A stretch of DNA of 64,000 bases. It comes from Diacronema lutheri (Eukaryota; Haptophyta; Pavlovophyceae; Pavlovales; Pavlovaceae). Positions within the stretch are counted from its first letter, which is position 1; each line of letters starts with the position of its first letter. This document shows positions 1 to 32,007 of the stretch, piece by piece. A model generated the notes under the pieces. It worked only from the letters and a program-made list of their open reading frames with translations, made no database searches and had not been told where the DNA came from. The stretch is taken from contig JAGTXO010000017.1 of NCBI GenBank assembly GCA_019448385.1, positions 647,001 through 711,000 on the forward strand, read 5' to 3'. The position numbers and the translations under genes are program-made.

Positions 1-3000
1 GCAAAGGACGCGCGGCCGCGCGCGTCGACGCCGCGCGCGCGCCCGGTCGGGCCTGGGCCCGCGCTCGCGCCAAATTCGCCGTCAAAGCCGACGACGCCAT
101 CGCCGCCTCCACCGAGCGCGCCGCCGAGCGGCCATGCGCCCGCCGACGGCGCGGAACGGTCGAGCTCCTTCGGGTAGAGGAGCTGGGCGATCTCCTCGGT
201 GGCGCCTGAGGTGTGCAGCATCTCGAGCAGCGGCATCTCGACGGGGCGGATGAGGATCGTGCGGTCCGCGACGGCGATCGTGCCTGCGCGCAATGCCCGG
301 GGAACAGGGGACGGGGGACGTGAGACGGGGGACGGGGGACGGGGGACGGGGGACGGGGGACGTGAGACGGGGGACGGGGGACGGGGGACGGGTGGAGGGT
401 GGAGGGTGGAGGGGGGACGGGGGGACGGGTGGAGGGTGGAGGGGCGGAGGGTGGAGGGTGGAGGGGGGACGGGTGGAGGGGGGAGGGGGGAGGGGGGAGG
501 GGGGAGGGGGGACGGGTGGAGGGGGGAGGGGGGACGGGTGGAGGGTGGAGGGGGGAAGGGGGAACGGCGGGGTGGTAATGGCGGTGGTAAGGATGGGATG
601 GGTATGGCGGCGGCCGGGCGCATGGGCGCCCCGCGGCGGGGCAGAGGCCGCCCGCCCGCGGAGAGCAGGGCGAGCCCAGTGGCAAGCAAATGCGCGCACG
701 CACCGCGGTGCGCGGCGAGTCCGGACGCCATCGGATCCATCAGCTCGGACAATTCCAGCACCGCCGTTGCAGAGACGCCATCGCTCGTCGCGTCGAGCGA
801 TAGGCCGTCCGTCGCCGCCGCGGCGGCGCGCGCGCCGGACGCGTCCGGGCCGCGCGCGTGCAGCAGGTCTGCGAGTGAGATCCACGTACGGCCGATCGGG
901 TCGGATGGCATGCCTGCGCGAAGTAGAGGGAGGGGAGAGGGGGGGGGGGGGGGGGGGGAGGGCATGGGCGTGATTCAAGCAGTTGATCGCGCGAGGTGCG
1001 CGAGGCGGCCAAGCGCACCGTTGTGCGAGTCGCGCTCGTGGTCGCCCAGCGCCGCGGCGAGCGCGCCGTCGAGCGCGAGGCGCCCGTCGTCGCGCAGCTT
1101 GGCGGCCTTGGCGGCGATCGACGAGCCGGCGGGCGCGGCGAGCACGGCGGCGCGCCCGCCGACGATGCCGACGCTGGCGTACACGGCGTCCTCGCAGCGC
1201 GCCTCGGCGGCGACGCTGAGCGCCGAGCGCAGGTTGCGCGTGAGCACGTCGTTCAGCTCGAGCGGCAGGTAACTACGGGGGGGGGGGGGAGGGGGCATGA
1301 GGGGCGGGTGGGCGGCGGGTGGGGCAGAGAAATGGGCAGAGCGGCGGGTGGGGCGGAGAAATGGGCAGAGCGGCGGGTGGGGCGGAGAAATGGGCAGAGC
1401 GGCGGGTGGGGCGGAGAAATGGGCAGAGCGGCGGGTGGGGCAGAGAAATGGGCAGAGCGGCGGGTGGGGCAGAGAAATGGGCAGAGCGGCGGGTGGGGCG
1501 GAGAAATGGGCAGAGCGGCGGGTGGGGCGGAGAAATGGGCAGAGCGGCGGGTGGGGCGGAGAAATGGGCAGAGCGGCGGGTGGGGCAGAGAAATGGGCAG
1601 AGCGGCGGGTGGGGCAGAGAAATGGGCAGAGCGGCGGGTGGGGCGGAGAAATGGGCAGAGCGGCGGGTGGGGCGGAGAAATGGGCAGAGCGGCGGGTGGG
1701 GCAGAGAAATGGGCAGAGCGGCGGGTGGGGCAGAGAAATGGGCAGAGCGGCGGGTGGGGCAGAGAAATGGGCAGAGCGGCGGGTGGGGTGGGGCAGAGAA
1801 ATGGGCAGAGCGGCGGGTGGGGCAGAGAAATGGGCAGAGCGGCGGGTGGGGCAGAGAAATGGGCAGAGCGGCGGGTGGGGCAGAGAAATGGGCAGAGCGG
1901 CGGGTGGGGCAGAGAAATGAGCAGAGCGGCGGGTGGGGCACAGAAATGGGCAGAGCGGCGGGTGGGGCAGAGAAATGGGCAGAGCGGCGGGTGGGGCACA
2001 GAAATGGGCAGAGCGGCGGGTGGGGCAGAGAAATGGGCAGAGCGGCGGGCGCGGAGGTGGGTGGCGGCGGCGAGTGGCGAAAAAGACCCCAGGCAATGAA
2101 CACACGGGCGCACACAACCACAACCACACACACACGCGCGGCACGCGGCGCGCATCCGCCCGCCCGCACGCGCCGCTCACTGGTCGCGCACGCGCATGCG
2201 CACGCGCTTCGCTTGGCGCGCGGCGCGCTGCTGCGTGCGGCGCGCGGCGCGCGGTGCGTGGCGCGCGACGCGCGGCGGCGCGCGGCGCGTGGCGCGCGGC
2301 GGCGCACGGGGGCCCGCCAACGTCGTCGACGCCACGCCGGTGCACCTCGATGCGCAAGAAGACATCAGCCGCGTTCTGGAAGGACTCCTCATCAATGCGC
2401 ACGACAAGGCGCTCGTCCCACTTGGCCGACTCTGCGAGCGAAGCCGCCGACGCGCCCGCCGCGCCCGCCACGCCGGCGGGCACGAGCGCGGCCGGCTCGG
2501 TGACCGCCGCGCCGGCGAGCGGGCCAGCGGCGCGCCGCGGGGGCGCGCAGATGTTTGTGACAAAAAGCTGCTCGTCTGGCGTCTGCACATCGGCGAACGC
2601 GAAGGTGATGAACGTGCCGGCGAGGCTGAGGTCTGTTCCAACTTTCCTCGAAAGTTCGGCGAGCTCGACGATCAGGATGCGTGTCTTGCCGCCGCCGGGC
2701 GCGCCGCCGAGCGCGCCGCCGCCGCCGCCACTGCCGCCATCGTCGTCGTCGCCCGCGCCAAAGCCGACGGCCGCCGCGCCCGACGCCGTGCGGCGCAGCT
2801 CGAGGCCGCCGCGCAGGTCGGCCGCGCGCTGGCCTGCGCGCGGCGGCATCGCCTCCGCTGGCGCGAGCACGCGCAGCTCGACGGAGCCCTCGGCCGACGC
2901 GCCCGCGAAGCCCTTGGCGCCGAGCAACGCGTCGGCGCCTTCAACCGTGTCCACCGGCGCGCCCGCCGTCACGCCGATCGCGCCGGCGGCGGCCGCCGGA

Positions 3001-6000
3001 GCGGGCGCGCGCACGCCGCGCGCCGCGTTCGCGCGCGCGAGCTCGGGCGCGAGTGCCGCGCGGATCGCGTCGGCGCGCGCGCGCGCGAGCTCGGCGAGCT
3101 GCGTATGCGACATCGCCTCGCCCGGGTAGCTGGCGCGGCGTGGCGCAGCGCAGCGCAGCGGCGGACGGCGGACGGCGGCGGACGGCGGCGGGCGGCGGCG
3201 GGCGGCGGCGGGCGGCGGCGGCGCGCGCGAGAAGCACAGCGTGAGAAGGTGCGCGCGGCGCGGCGCGGCGCGGCGCGGCGCAGGGGGCTCGGGGGCCCGG
3301 GGGCGTGGGGGCTCGGACGAGGTGACGCGCGCGGCGCGGGGCCGCCCTGCGCACCGGCGGTTGTCGGTTGCACCGAGGAAGCCTTCGATGCATACGCGCA
3401 GCGGCGGCTTGCCGACGTCGGCCAACGCCCTGTTCACCGCGGCGAGCGCGAGCGCGAGCTCAGCGACGAGCGTCGCGGCGTCGCGCCCGCCGGCGGCGAA
3501 CACCGCCTTGCGCGGCTCAAAGGCGATGGGGCGGTGAAGGCGGATCGCGAGGCGCGGCAGGTCGAGCTCTACCGACGGGGCTGCGCGGCCGAGGCGCGCG
3601 AGCGCGGCCGCCTGCGCGCCGTCGAGCTCGGCGGCGTACGTGGCGCGCTCGAGCGGGTTGGTCGAGGCGAGCGCGGCCTTGCCCGCGCCGCGCGAGATGA
3701 CGGGCAGATGCGGCGCGATCTGCGCGCGCGCGTGGAGCGCGGTGCGGGGTGGCGCAGTCAGGCGCGAGGTGCGAGGCTGGCGCGCCGCGCCGCGCAGTCA
3801 GCCGCCTGACTGCGCCAGTCAGGCGCCACCCCGCGCCTGCCTGCGCCTGACTGGCGCAGTCTGGCGCCTGACTGCGCCAGTCAGGCGCAGTCAGGCGCGG
3901 GGTGGCGCGGGGCGGCGCAGTCGGGCGCGCCAGTGTCGCGGTGGCGCGCAGATGGCCGTGGCCGCAGGGCGCCGGCGCGGGTTCGCGAATTGCGCGTGCG
4001 GATTTTGGCGAGGCGGCGGCATGGCGCGGGAGGCGGGGCGGAGGCGGGGGCAGCGCGCGCAAGGCGGCGAGCCAACCGCTCCGGCGGCGCGGGAGCGGGC
4101 GGTGGCGGGGCGGTGGCGGGCGGGCGGGTGACGTGGCGGTGGCGGGCGTTTGGGCGCGGTGGCGGAGGCGGTGGCGGAGGCGAGCGGGGGGGCGGGCGGG
4201 CGAGCGAGCGGGCGGGCGCGCGGTAGCGGCAGCGGCGCACCTGCGGGTAGATGATGTGCGGCGGCAGCTCGGACAGCCAGATGACAAACTCGCCGCCCGT
4301 CGCGACGAGCGGCGCGCGCACTGTCGCGGCGGTAAATTCGCCACGTCGGCTGCCTCCAAAGGTGAGCTGCGACCACTCGGCGGCAAAGTCGACGCGCGGC
4401 TGGGCCGCCGCGGCGAGGCGCACGAGCTTGCGCAGCGCACGCACCTTGCGCGCGCCCTCGAGCGCCCGCTCCAGCGCCTCGTCGTTGTCGTCGTCGTCGT
4501 CGTCGCCGTCGCCGCCACCTTCGCCTTCGCCGCCGCCACCGCCGTCGAGCGCGGCCGCGCCGCCGCTCGCCACCGCCGACTGCGGCGGCCTGAGCGACAA
4601 CTCGACCGCGCCCGTCTTGGACGGCTCGGCCGTCGCGCGCGCCGCCGCCCCGTCCGAGCGCGCGCGCCGGTACGCGGCGCGCTCTTCGTCCGCCTCGAGC
4701 GACGCCTTGTACGACCGCACCTGCTCGTCCTCGTCGAGGCGGACGAAGAGATCGCACCAGTCCTCGTCGTCGAGCGCGTCGGGCTGGCGCACGCCGCGCG
4801 CGCGCATGAGCGTCGAGACGTCGTGCAGCAGCTCGTAACGGCGCTCCCAGTGCATGGGTAGGGCGAGGGCAATCGCCAGAACCTGCGACCCAGGGGAGAG
4901 AGGGAATCATGGAGGGGGGGAGGGGGGGGGGGGGGGGGGAGGTGAGGGCCGACGGGCTCCACCGCGCACGCCACAGCCCCAAGGGCGAGGTTATGGGGGG
5001 TGGGGATGGGCAGGGGGGGGAGGGGGCGGGGGGGGAAGGTGAGGGCGGGTGAGGGCCGACGGGCTCCACCGCGCACGCCACGGCCCCAAGGGCGAAAGTG
5101 GCCATCCCGCGGGTGTCACCAAGACGGCGGCTGGCGGCGGCGGCGGCCGACGCGACGGCACCGCGGGCGGGGCGGAGGCGGGCGGGGCGGTGGCGGGCGG
5201 GGTGGAGGCGGGCGAAGCGCCGTGGCGGACGGGGCGCCGTGGGGGGCAGGGCGTCGTGGCGGGCGCGACGGCGAGCCACAGGCGGCGGCGCCTACCTTCT
5301 CCGAGAGCGGCTCACAGCGCTGCTCACTCCACTCGCCCCGCCCAGTCGCCGGCCGGAATTCAAACTTGGCGCGCGCGTCGTACGCCGCCGCCCAGCTGCC
5401 GACGATCACCTCGCCGCGCCGCTCGCCGCGGAATGAAACGGAAGGCGGGAAAAAGCCGGGCGCAATGGGCGGCAGGTAGACCTGAGCGGCGTCGAGGCGG
5501 GCGGGGGCGGGGGCCGCAGAGCCGCGCGCGCGGGCGTGAGCGGCGCAGCGGCGGCGCGCGGAGCGGGCCGCGGGCCGCGCGACGCGCTGCGCGTCGCGCA
5601 CGTGCGGGTGAGAGGGCAGACGGTGGCGGTGGCGGTGGCAGGCGGGCAGGCGGGCAGGCGGGCAGGCGGGCAGGCGGGCAGGCGGGCAGGCGGGCAGGCG
5701 GGCAGGCGGGCGGCGTGCACCTTGGACCAGTGCAGCAGCGTGGCCTCGGCGTCCTCCGCCTTGCCGTCGATTTTAAATTGGCCGATCTCGTCCTTGCCCG
5801 CGCCTGCGCATGGAAGCGAGTGGGGGGGGAGGGGGGGGGGGGGGGGGGGGGGCGCAGCACGCAGGGGCGAGAGTCAGAAAAGTCTTATTCGGCATAGGGT
5901 GGGATGGGGGCAGGGGGGAAGCGTGTGCTGGCAAGCGGTTTAAAAGTGGGCAGGTGGGGCTGCACACGCGCTCGCCTGCGATGGAGATGCCGCCGACGCC

Positions 6001-6066
6001 CAAGTTTGAAAAGACGAGCTGCATGCGGTCGAATTGGCGGGAGCGCTCGTGCTCAAAGTAGCTGCG

Positions 6067-6099
<33 letters not shown>

Positions 6100-9000
6100 G
6101 GGGGAAGGGAGGGTGAGGTTGTGCAGATGAGAAGGCAGACCCGCGAGGGGAAGAGGAAAAAAAGGGGAAAGGGGGGGGGGGGGGGGGAGGAACTGGGTTG
6201 AGGGAGGGAGGGAATAGGCAAAGGCAAAGGCCAGCTTCGGGAGCAAACAAATCCACGGGCGAAACCGCACGCGGGGAAAAGCGCGGGTCATAAAAAAAAT
6301 AGCGACGGCTGCCAAAAGCGCGGGAAAAAAGGCGGCGGCGGCCGCTGCGCTCGCAGCTTACCCCGTCCACGAGCCCGAAATGCGCACGGTCTCGGGCACC
6401 AGCGCGTGCGCCTCGTCGAGGGTCGTCCCCTTGTTCTTCCGCCGCAGCGAGACGCCCGCGACGAGATCGCCGCTCATCCGCCCGCCGACGGCCGCGTTGA
6501 TGGCGAGCGCGTGCCGCGCGAGGTTGCCCTCCGACTGCTTTGCAAAGTCGGCGAGCTTGAGACGCACCTCGCCGAGCGGCAGGCCGAGCGGGTTGGTCGG
6601 CTTCTCGTCGACGACGGAGAAGATCACCTCGCGCTTGCCCATCTCGGCGCTCGTCAGCACGGTCCACACATCGCCCTGCGCCGTCGGGTGCGTCCCGGAC
6701 GCGTCCGGGTATCGGATGGGTCCGGATGGGTCCGGGGGGGGGGGGGGGGTCCGGAAGGGGGCGGAGGGGAGGGGAGCGCAAGCGCACGATGGGCGCGGCG
6801 CGCGCGCACGCTGGCGCGTTCAAGGGCGCGCGCGCGCGCGTGCGTGCGGTGGCAGCGGCGGCGGCGGCGCGCTCGCGCGCGCCTGGTCGTAACGCCAGAT
6901 GGCCTCGCCGTTAGAGGTCTCAATGGCCTTGGTGGCAAAGGTGCGCCGGCCGATGCGGCAGCGCGCCTTGAGGTGCATGCGGCGTCTGTGCAGGTGGGGC
7001 GGGAGCGTGAGGGACGTCGAGACCATTCGGACCTGCAGCTCCCACCTGCGCCAGGAGGGGGTGGGGATGGGGGGGGGGGGGGGGTTTGAAAAGGGGCGGA
7101 GCGGAGGGGCGAGGGAGCGCCATCAGAGAGGGAAATGGATGGGAAGGGGGGGGGGGGGGGGGGGGGGGGGGGGTTGGGGAGAGATGGGAGCGGGGCGGGA
7201 AGAAGGGGGAAGAGAGGCGCGCGCCTGTCATCGTCCAGGTAGGTTTCGTCATAATGGCGGCCTGTGGCCGTTGCGATCATCCGGCCAATGGCACCATTCG
7301 AGCCGAGGCCTGCGAAGATGCCCGTGTGGCGCGCCTTGGTGTCCGTGACGCCGAGCAAGGCGAGGGCGTCGTCGCCGAGGTCGGGCAGCTCGAAGGGCGA
7401 GCAGCGCGGGCCGAGGAGGCGCGCCTGCGCGCGGCGGGCGGGGCGGGTTGGGTTGTTGAAAGCGATGTTGGGTTGGGATGGGTTGGGTTGGGGCGATGCG
7501 GTTGGGGGGCGCGGCGCGGCGGGTTGGAGAGCGGGTTGGAGAGCGGGGCGGAGCGGGGCGGGGCGGGCGGGGGGGGGGGGGGGGGGGGGGGAGGGGGGAA
7601 AGGCGGGTCCTTTTTTGGGAGGGAAAAGGAGGCTGCGCGCGCGTGCCTTGATGCCGTTCAGGTCAGCGTAGAGCTGCTCCGCGCCCTTGGTGCCGACGTA
7701 GGCCTGAAGCCCGAGCTGCCGGCGGAGGGCGTGCACGCGGTGCATTGGTAGGCAGTCCTGTAGTCCGGGAGGGGAGGGAGGGGGGGGGGGGGGGGGGTTT
7801 GGAGTCCGGGGGTTTTGGAAAGGGCGGGTGGGTGGGTGCGTGTGAGGAGAAGCTCGGGGTGAAGGGGGGGGGGGGGGGGGGTGCTGAGGGGGAGGGGGGG
7901 GGGCGCACGCCGCGCGCACGCCGCGCCACAGCGCGCCGCGCCACACCACGCCGCCGCTCGGCGCTGCGCGGCCCGGGCGGCGGCTGCGTCGGCTGCGGCG
8001 GTGGCGGCGTCGGGCGGGCGCACCTGCAGCTGCGCAAGGAGGCTGAGCTCGGCCGCGAGGGTCTCGACCTTCTCCGACTCGTCGAGATCGGCGTAGTAGT
8101 CGACGGTGGTGAGGAACTGCTGCAGGAGCATGTCACGCAGCCAGAGCATCTTGTCAAGGCGGCGCAGCTGCGCGGTGATGTCGCGAGAATCTTCGGCGCG
8201 CGCGGCGGTGAACTTTGCGAGGGCGGTGAATTCGCCGATCAGCATGGCGGCGGGGCGCACGTTGAGCGTGGCGGTGGAGATGAGGATGGAAGGCGCGTGG
8301 ACGGGGCGGGAGACCTGATCGGGGAGGAAGGGGGGAGGGGAGGATGGGGGGGCGGGGGGGAGAGGAGAGGTCAGGTGGGGTGTATGTGTGTGAAGGGGGA
8401 GGCGTTGCGGCGTTGGATGGGGAAGGGCGGGGGGGGGGGGGGGGGGGGGGGCAAAGCTATGAAGGGCAGCACGAGGGGCGCCCGGCCCTGTGCGCCCGCT
8501 GAAATGCCGCCGCAGCCCCAGCGAATGCGCGCGCCGCGGGCGGGGCCACACGGCGAAGGTGCGTCGAACACACCTTCGCGGCGAGGCCGGCAATGCTCCG
8601 CGTCATCGCGTCGAGCACATCGGGTGGCAGTTGCAGGCACAGGCGGCAAAGGCGAGTGAACGCGTGCGTCGACATGGCGCCCTCAGCCGCGCCGCCACCG
8701 CCTCCGTCGTGGCCGCCGCCCGCCGCCTCGCCACCGCCGCCACCGCCCGCCGCGCCGTCGCGCCCGCCGCCCGCCTGCACATACGCGGCGAGGCCAAGCT
8801 CGAAGGCGCGTGACGCGAGGAAGACGGCGCGAAAGGGTACGAGGACGAGACGATCGAGGTCGAGAAAAGGGGCAGGCTCTGGCCGCTCGCCGCCCACCAC
8901 GTCGAGCATGTGCGCCCAGATGGCGGCAATGCCGTCCACGCGGGCGACGGACCTGCGCCGGGGGGGGGGGGGGGGGGGGGGAGGGGTGGGAGGGAGGGAG

Positions 9001-10981
9001 GAGAGGGGAGGGGATGGGAGGGGGTGGGGTTGGTCACGGCGTGGTGTGACTGCGTGTGCGCGTGACGGGCGATGAAGGCGTGTGACGGGTGACGGGTGAC
9101 GCGAGCAGGCGATGGTGGCACGGGCAAAGGGTGGCCACCAGGCGATGGCAGCGCGGGCAAAGGGTGGCCACCAGGCGATGGCAGCGCGGGCAAAGGGTGG
9201 CCACCAGGCAATGGCAGCGCGGGCAAAAGGTGGCCACCAGGCGATGGCAGCGCGGGCAAAAGGTGGCCACCAGGCGATGGCAGCGCGGGCAAAGGGTGGC
9301 CACCAGGCGATGGCAGCGCGGGCAAAGGCTGGCCACCAGGCGATGGCAGCGCGGGCAAAAGGTGGCCACCAGGCGATGGCAGCGCGGGACGGCGGCCGGT
9401 GCGCGCGGCCACGCCGCCATCGCCCGCGCGCCGCCCCCGGCGCCACCCGCGCTGCCGCCCGCCGCCCGCGCGCGCCGCCCGCGGCGCCGCGCGCGCGCCG
9501 CCCGCGGCGCCGCGCGCGCGCCGCCCGCAGCGCGCCGCGCGCACTTTGTGAACATCTCCTCGAGCAGCGCCTTCGCCTCGGGCACGGACAGCCGCCCCGT
9601 CTCGCGCCAGCGCAGTGCGACCACCTCGCGCGTCAGCTCGGGGTGGAACGACGCCTGCACCATCGCGTACTCCTTGACCACCTCCAGCCGCTCCGAGACG
9701 GCGGACGGCGCGGCGGACGCCGCGGCGCCGGCCGCCGCCGCGCCGGGCGCGAGCGCAAGCCGCGCGTCTGCCGCGCCCGCGCGCGCGCCGCGCGCCGCGT
9801 GCGCCTGTGCCTTCGCCTCGCGCGCGAGCGCCGCAAGCAGCTCGATGAGCTGCTGGCGCGATGCGGGCCCGGCGCGCGCGCCGCCGCCACCGCCGGGCGG
9901 CGCGCCGCCGCCGCCGTACGGACTGCCGTTCTGACCGCCGCCACCGCCGCCGCGACCGCCGCCGCCGGCTCGGTGCGCGGCGTGCACGGACGGCGGCAAC
10001 TTGCGCGCCGTGCGCGGGACCGAGGAGCCGGCGGGCGTGTTGCGCGCGTAGCGGGACGAGACCTTCCACACCTCCGAGCCGGCGTACGGCGCGGCGGGCG
10101 GAGGCCGCGGCCCGCCCGAGCGCGAGCCCATCGCCCCCGCCTCCGCGTCAAGCCGCTGTATCAGCTGTGTGACCCCCGCCCCCATCCCCCCCCCGCGCGC
10201 GCACGCGCGCACGTCGGCGGCGGGCGGTGTGGCGCGCGCGCGGTCGGCGGTGGCGGGCGGGCGAGCGAGCGGGCGGGCGGGCGGGCGCGCGCGGGTGAGC
10301 GGCGGGCGGCCAACGCGCGCGCGGAGGCGGAGCGCACCGCGCTGCGCCGCGCCGCGCCGCGCCGCGCGGCCGACGCCCCGCCGCTCGCGCCGCGCGCCCT
10401 CGCAGCCGCCCCGTCTCGCGCCGATCGAGCGCGCGCGCGTGCCCACCGCGCCGCGCCGCGCTGCGCACCTGCTCGTCGCGGCTCGCGCCCAGGTCGTGCT
10501 GCGCGCCGACGAAGGGGCGCGGCTCGCCGTCGGCGACGGGCGGGACGGCGGTGCGCGCGAACGCGACCCACTTGGCCAAGTTGCTCGCGCTGGGCGCGAG
10601 GAGCGACGGGTCGAGCTCGGAGAGGCGGCGCGCCATCTCCAGCTCGTGCGCGCCGTCCGCCGTCGCGCGCAGCTGCGCCGCCGCCGGCCGGCCGGAGGCG
10701 CCGGCGAACGGCGCGGCGAACCTGGCCGCGAGGCCCGCGTGCTCGTACGCGAGGTCGGCGAGGTCGAGGTCCTCCTCGACGGCGCCGATGATGACGGAGG
10801 GGCCCTCGGCGCTCGTCGACACGCCGACGCGCACCGTCGAGCGCGAGACCCCCAGCGCCGCCTGCTGCTGCGCCGCAAGCGCGGCCGAGCGGCCGCTCGG
10901 CAGCCGACCGTCAAACGCGCCGGCCGGCGGCGGGCGCTGCTTGTCGGGCGGCGCGCTCTTGCGCGCGGCGGCATCGGGCAT
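1..10981 (-). CDS. Large multi-exon C2-like protein, 3' part beyond window
   Basis: I do not recognise this protein. About 1840 residues lie in the window, in 17 phase-consistent exons (5' to 3'): 10981-10469, 10164-9545, 8952-8574, 8314-8024, 7757-7647, 7424-7225, 7045-6883, 6675-6362, 6061-5976, 5803-5721, 5481-5296, 4882-4241, 3719-3355, 3129-2308, 1272-1019, 913-704, 283 to the edge. The start MPDAAARKS is the first Met of the first exon. Residues 1-600 are mostly helical. Residues 706-840 alternate short strands ([33 protein letters not shown]) like a C2 domain. A second C2-like run is at about 1420-1590 ([29 protein letters not shown]). Residues 865-965 follow a G-x-G-x-D-x-x-G-x-F / K-x-Y / G-x-W pattern ([19 protein letters not shown]). 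No signal peptide or membrane span is visible. Four introns start with GC. The fold assignments are inferred from strand pattern only; a ciliary or membrane-tethering role is possible but unsupported. Confidence 0.7.
296..560. repeat. Degenerate (GGGGGAC)n / GGTGGAG satellite in intron
   Basis: Tandem GGGGGACGGGGGAC and GGTGGAGGG units fill intron 16 of the C2-like gene. On the gene's own strand this is a C-rich pyrimidine tract. Confidence 0.85.
1318..2060. repeat. 29-bp minisatellite, about 25 copies
   Basis: Units containing AAATGGGCAGAGCGGCGGGT repeat every 29 bases with few changes (GGCGGAG versus GGCAGAG). The array fills intron 14 of the C2-like gene (2307-1273), close to its acceptor. 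The low divergence implies recent expansion or homogenisation. Confidence 0.95.
3740..3905. repeat. Palindrome-rich cluster of AGTCAGGCGC
   Basis: Direct and inverted copies of GCGCAGTCAGGCG alternate. The imperfect palindrome GCCTGACTGCGCCAGTCAGG(C) occurs at 3804-3824 and again at 3867-3887. The cluster lies at the 3' end of intron 12 of the C2-like gene and could form stable hairpins. Confidence 0.9.
5636..5712. repeat. 8-bp GGCGGGCA tandem repeat
   Basis: About nine perfect copies of GGCGGGCA in intron 10 of the C2-like gene, directly after the splice donor. Confidence 0.9.
9108..9392. repeat. 33-bp minisatellite, 8-9 copies
   Basis: Units with GGCGATGGCAGCGCGGGCAA repeat every 33 bases in intron 2 of the C2-like gene. 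They are near-identical apart from AAAGGG/AAAAGG variants. Confidence 0.95.
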
Positions 10982-11864
10982 CGTGCGAAGCGGCCCGGCG
11001 AGCGGCGCGCGCGCGCAAAGCTCGGCGGGCGGGCGCGGCTGCTTGCGGAGAGCGGCCGGCCGCGGCGCTCGCCACCGAGATGGGCACCGCCGTGGGGTTG
11101 CCCCCTTTTTGCGGCTGCCGTTGGCACAAAAACGTTTGAACCGCGCGCCGGAAAGTGGGCGCGAGGGAGAGGCAAGGCAGCGATGGCGGCGGGCCGTCGA
11201 CGAGTCAAAGGGGGCGGGTGAGGGTCGTCTCGTCGGTGGCGACGGGCCGCGCGCGCGCGCACGGCCGATGCCCTCGCGCGCGCCGCGCCGCACGGGCGGC
11301 TGCCGCGCCGCCGAGCCCGCTGCGCGCGCTCGCCCGCGCGCGCGGCGGCGTGCGCGCAATGGCGCGCGCGCGCTCGGCCCTGGCGCGTGGCGGCCGTGGC
11401 GCGTGCGCGAAGCGCAGCTCGCGAGGTCGAGCGATCGGGCGTGAGGCGAGCGCGCGCGGGCCGCCGCAGCTCACGCTGCGTGCAGTACAGAAGGGCCCAA
11501 TGTGCCCGGCGGCGGGCAACGTGCCCGACGGCGGGCAAGGCGAGCGCAGGTGGCGGGCATTACGACATTACGACCAGGCCGCGGCGTCATCTGCCCCCGC
11601 GTGCTCAACCCGCACGCCCAGTACACCTGTCTGCAGTCACGGCCGCCGACTCGCGCGCACGTGCGCTCCCCCTCGGCTCTGACGCACGCCGGCCGCGCCC
11701 GCGGCGCGCCGCGCCGCGCCGAGCCGTCTGGCGCCTCTCGGACTCCCGGACTCTTCCGAACGAGCTGCGGAAGCGGAGACGGGCTGCACATGCCGCCGCT
11801 CGCCTCTTGCCGCTCGCCGCCCCAGCGCAGCGCGCCAAGCCGACGCCAAGACCCGCTGGCTCGC
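10982..11864. other. Intergenic, upstream of C2-like gene and 3' of DHX15
   Basis: These 883 bases separate the 5' end of the C2-like gene from the stop codon of DHX15. They should hold the promoter and 5' leader of the former and the 3' end of the latter. An AT-richer patch near 11100-11140 (CCCCCTTTTTGCGG, CAAAAACGTTTG) about 120-160 bases upstream of the ATG is the best promoter candidate. Open frames here lack recognisable domains, so I call no gene. Confidence 0.4.
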
Positions 11865-31872
<20,008 letters not shown>

Positions 31873-32007
31873 GACGCCCGACGAAGCGACGACTGTCTCG
31901 TCTGTCCTAACTGGCGAGCCGAACTCATAACCACTCCACCGTCCGGACTCCGTGGCCGATCCCCCCCCCCCCCCCCCCCTCCCCGTCTCCCCCCCCTCCC
32001 CCCCCTC
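31873..32007. other. Convergent 3' intergenic gap
   Basis: These 135 bases between two convergent stop codons must contain both 3' ends. A poly-C run (31960-31978) with further C/T stretches to about 32010 is present. No AATAAA signal is visible. Confidence 0.5.

Noticed and set aside
975-3503. Single 842-residue reading frame across 975-3503
   Set aside because: It reads straight through the 29-bp minisatellite and two introns; splice sites at 3129, 2308, 1272 and 1019 give a phase-consistent exon chain instead.
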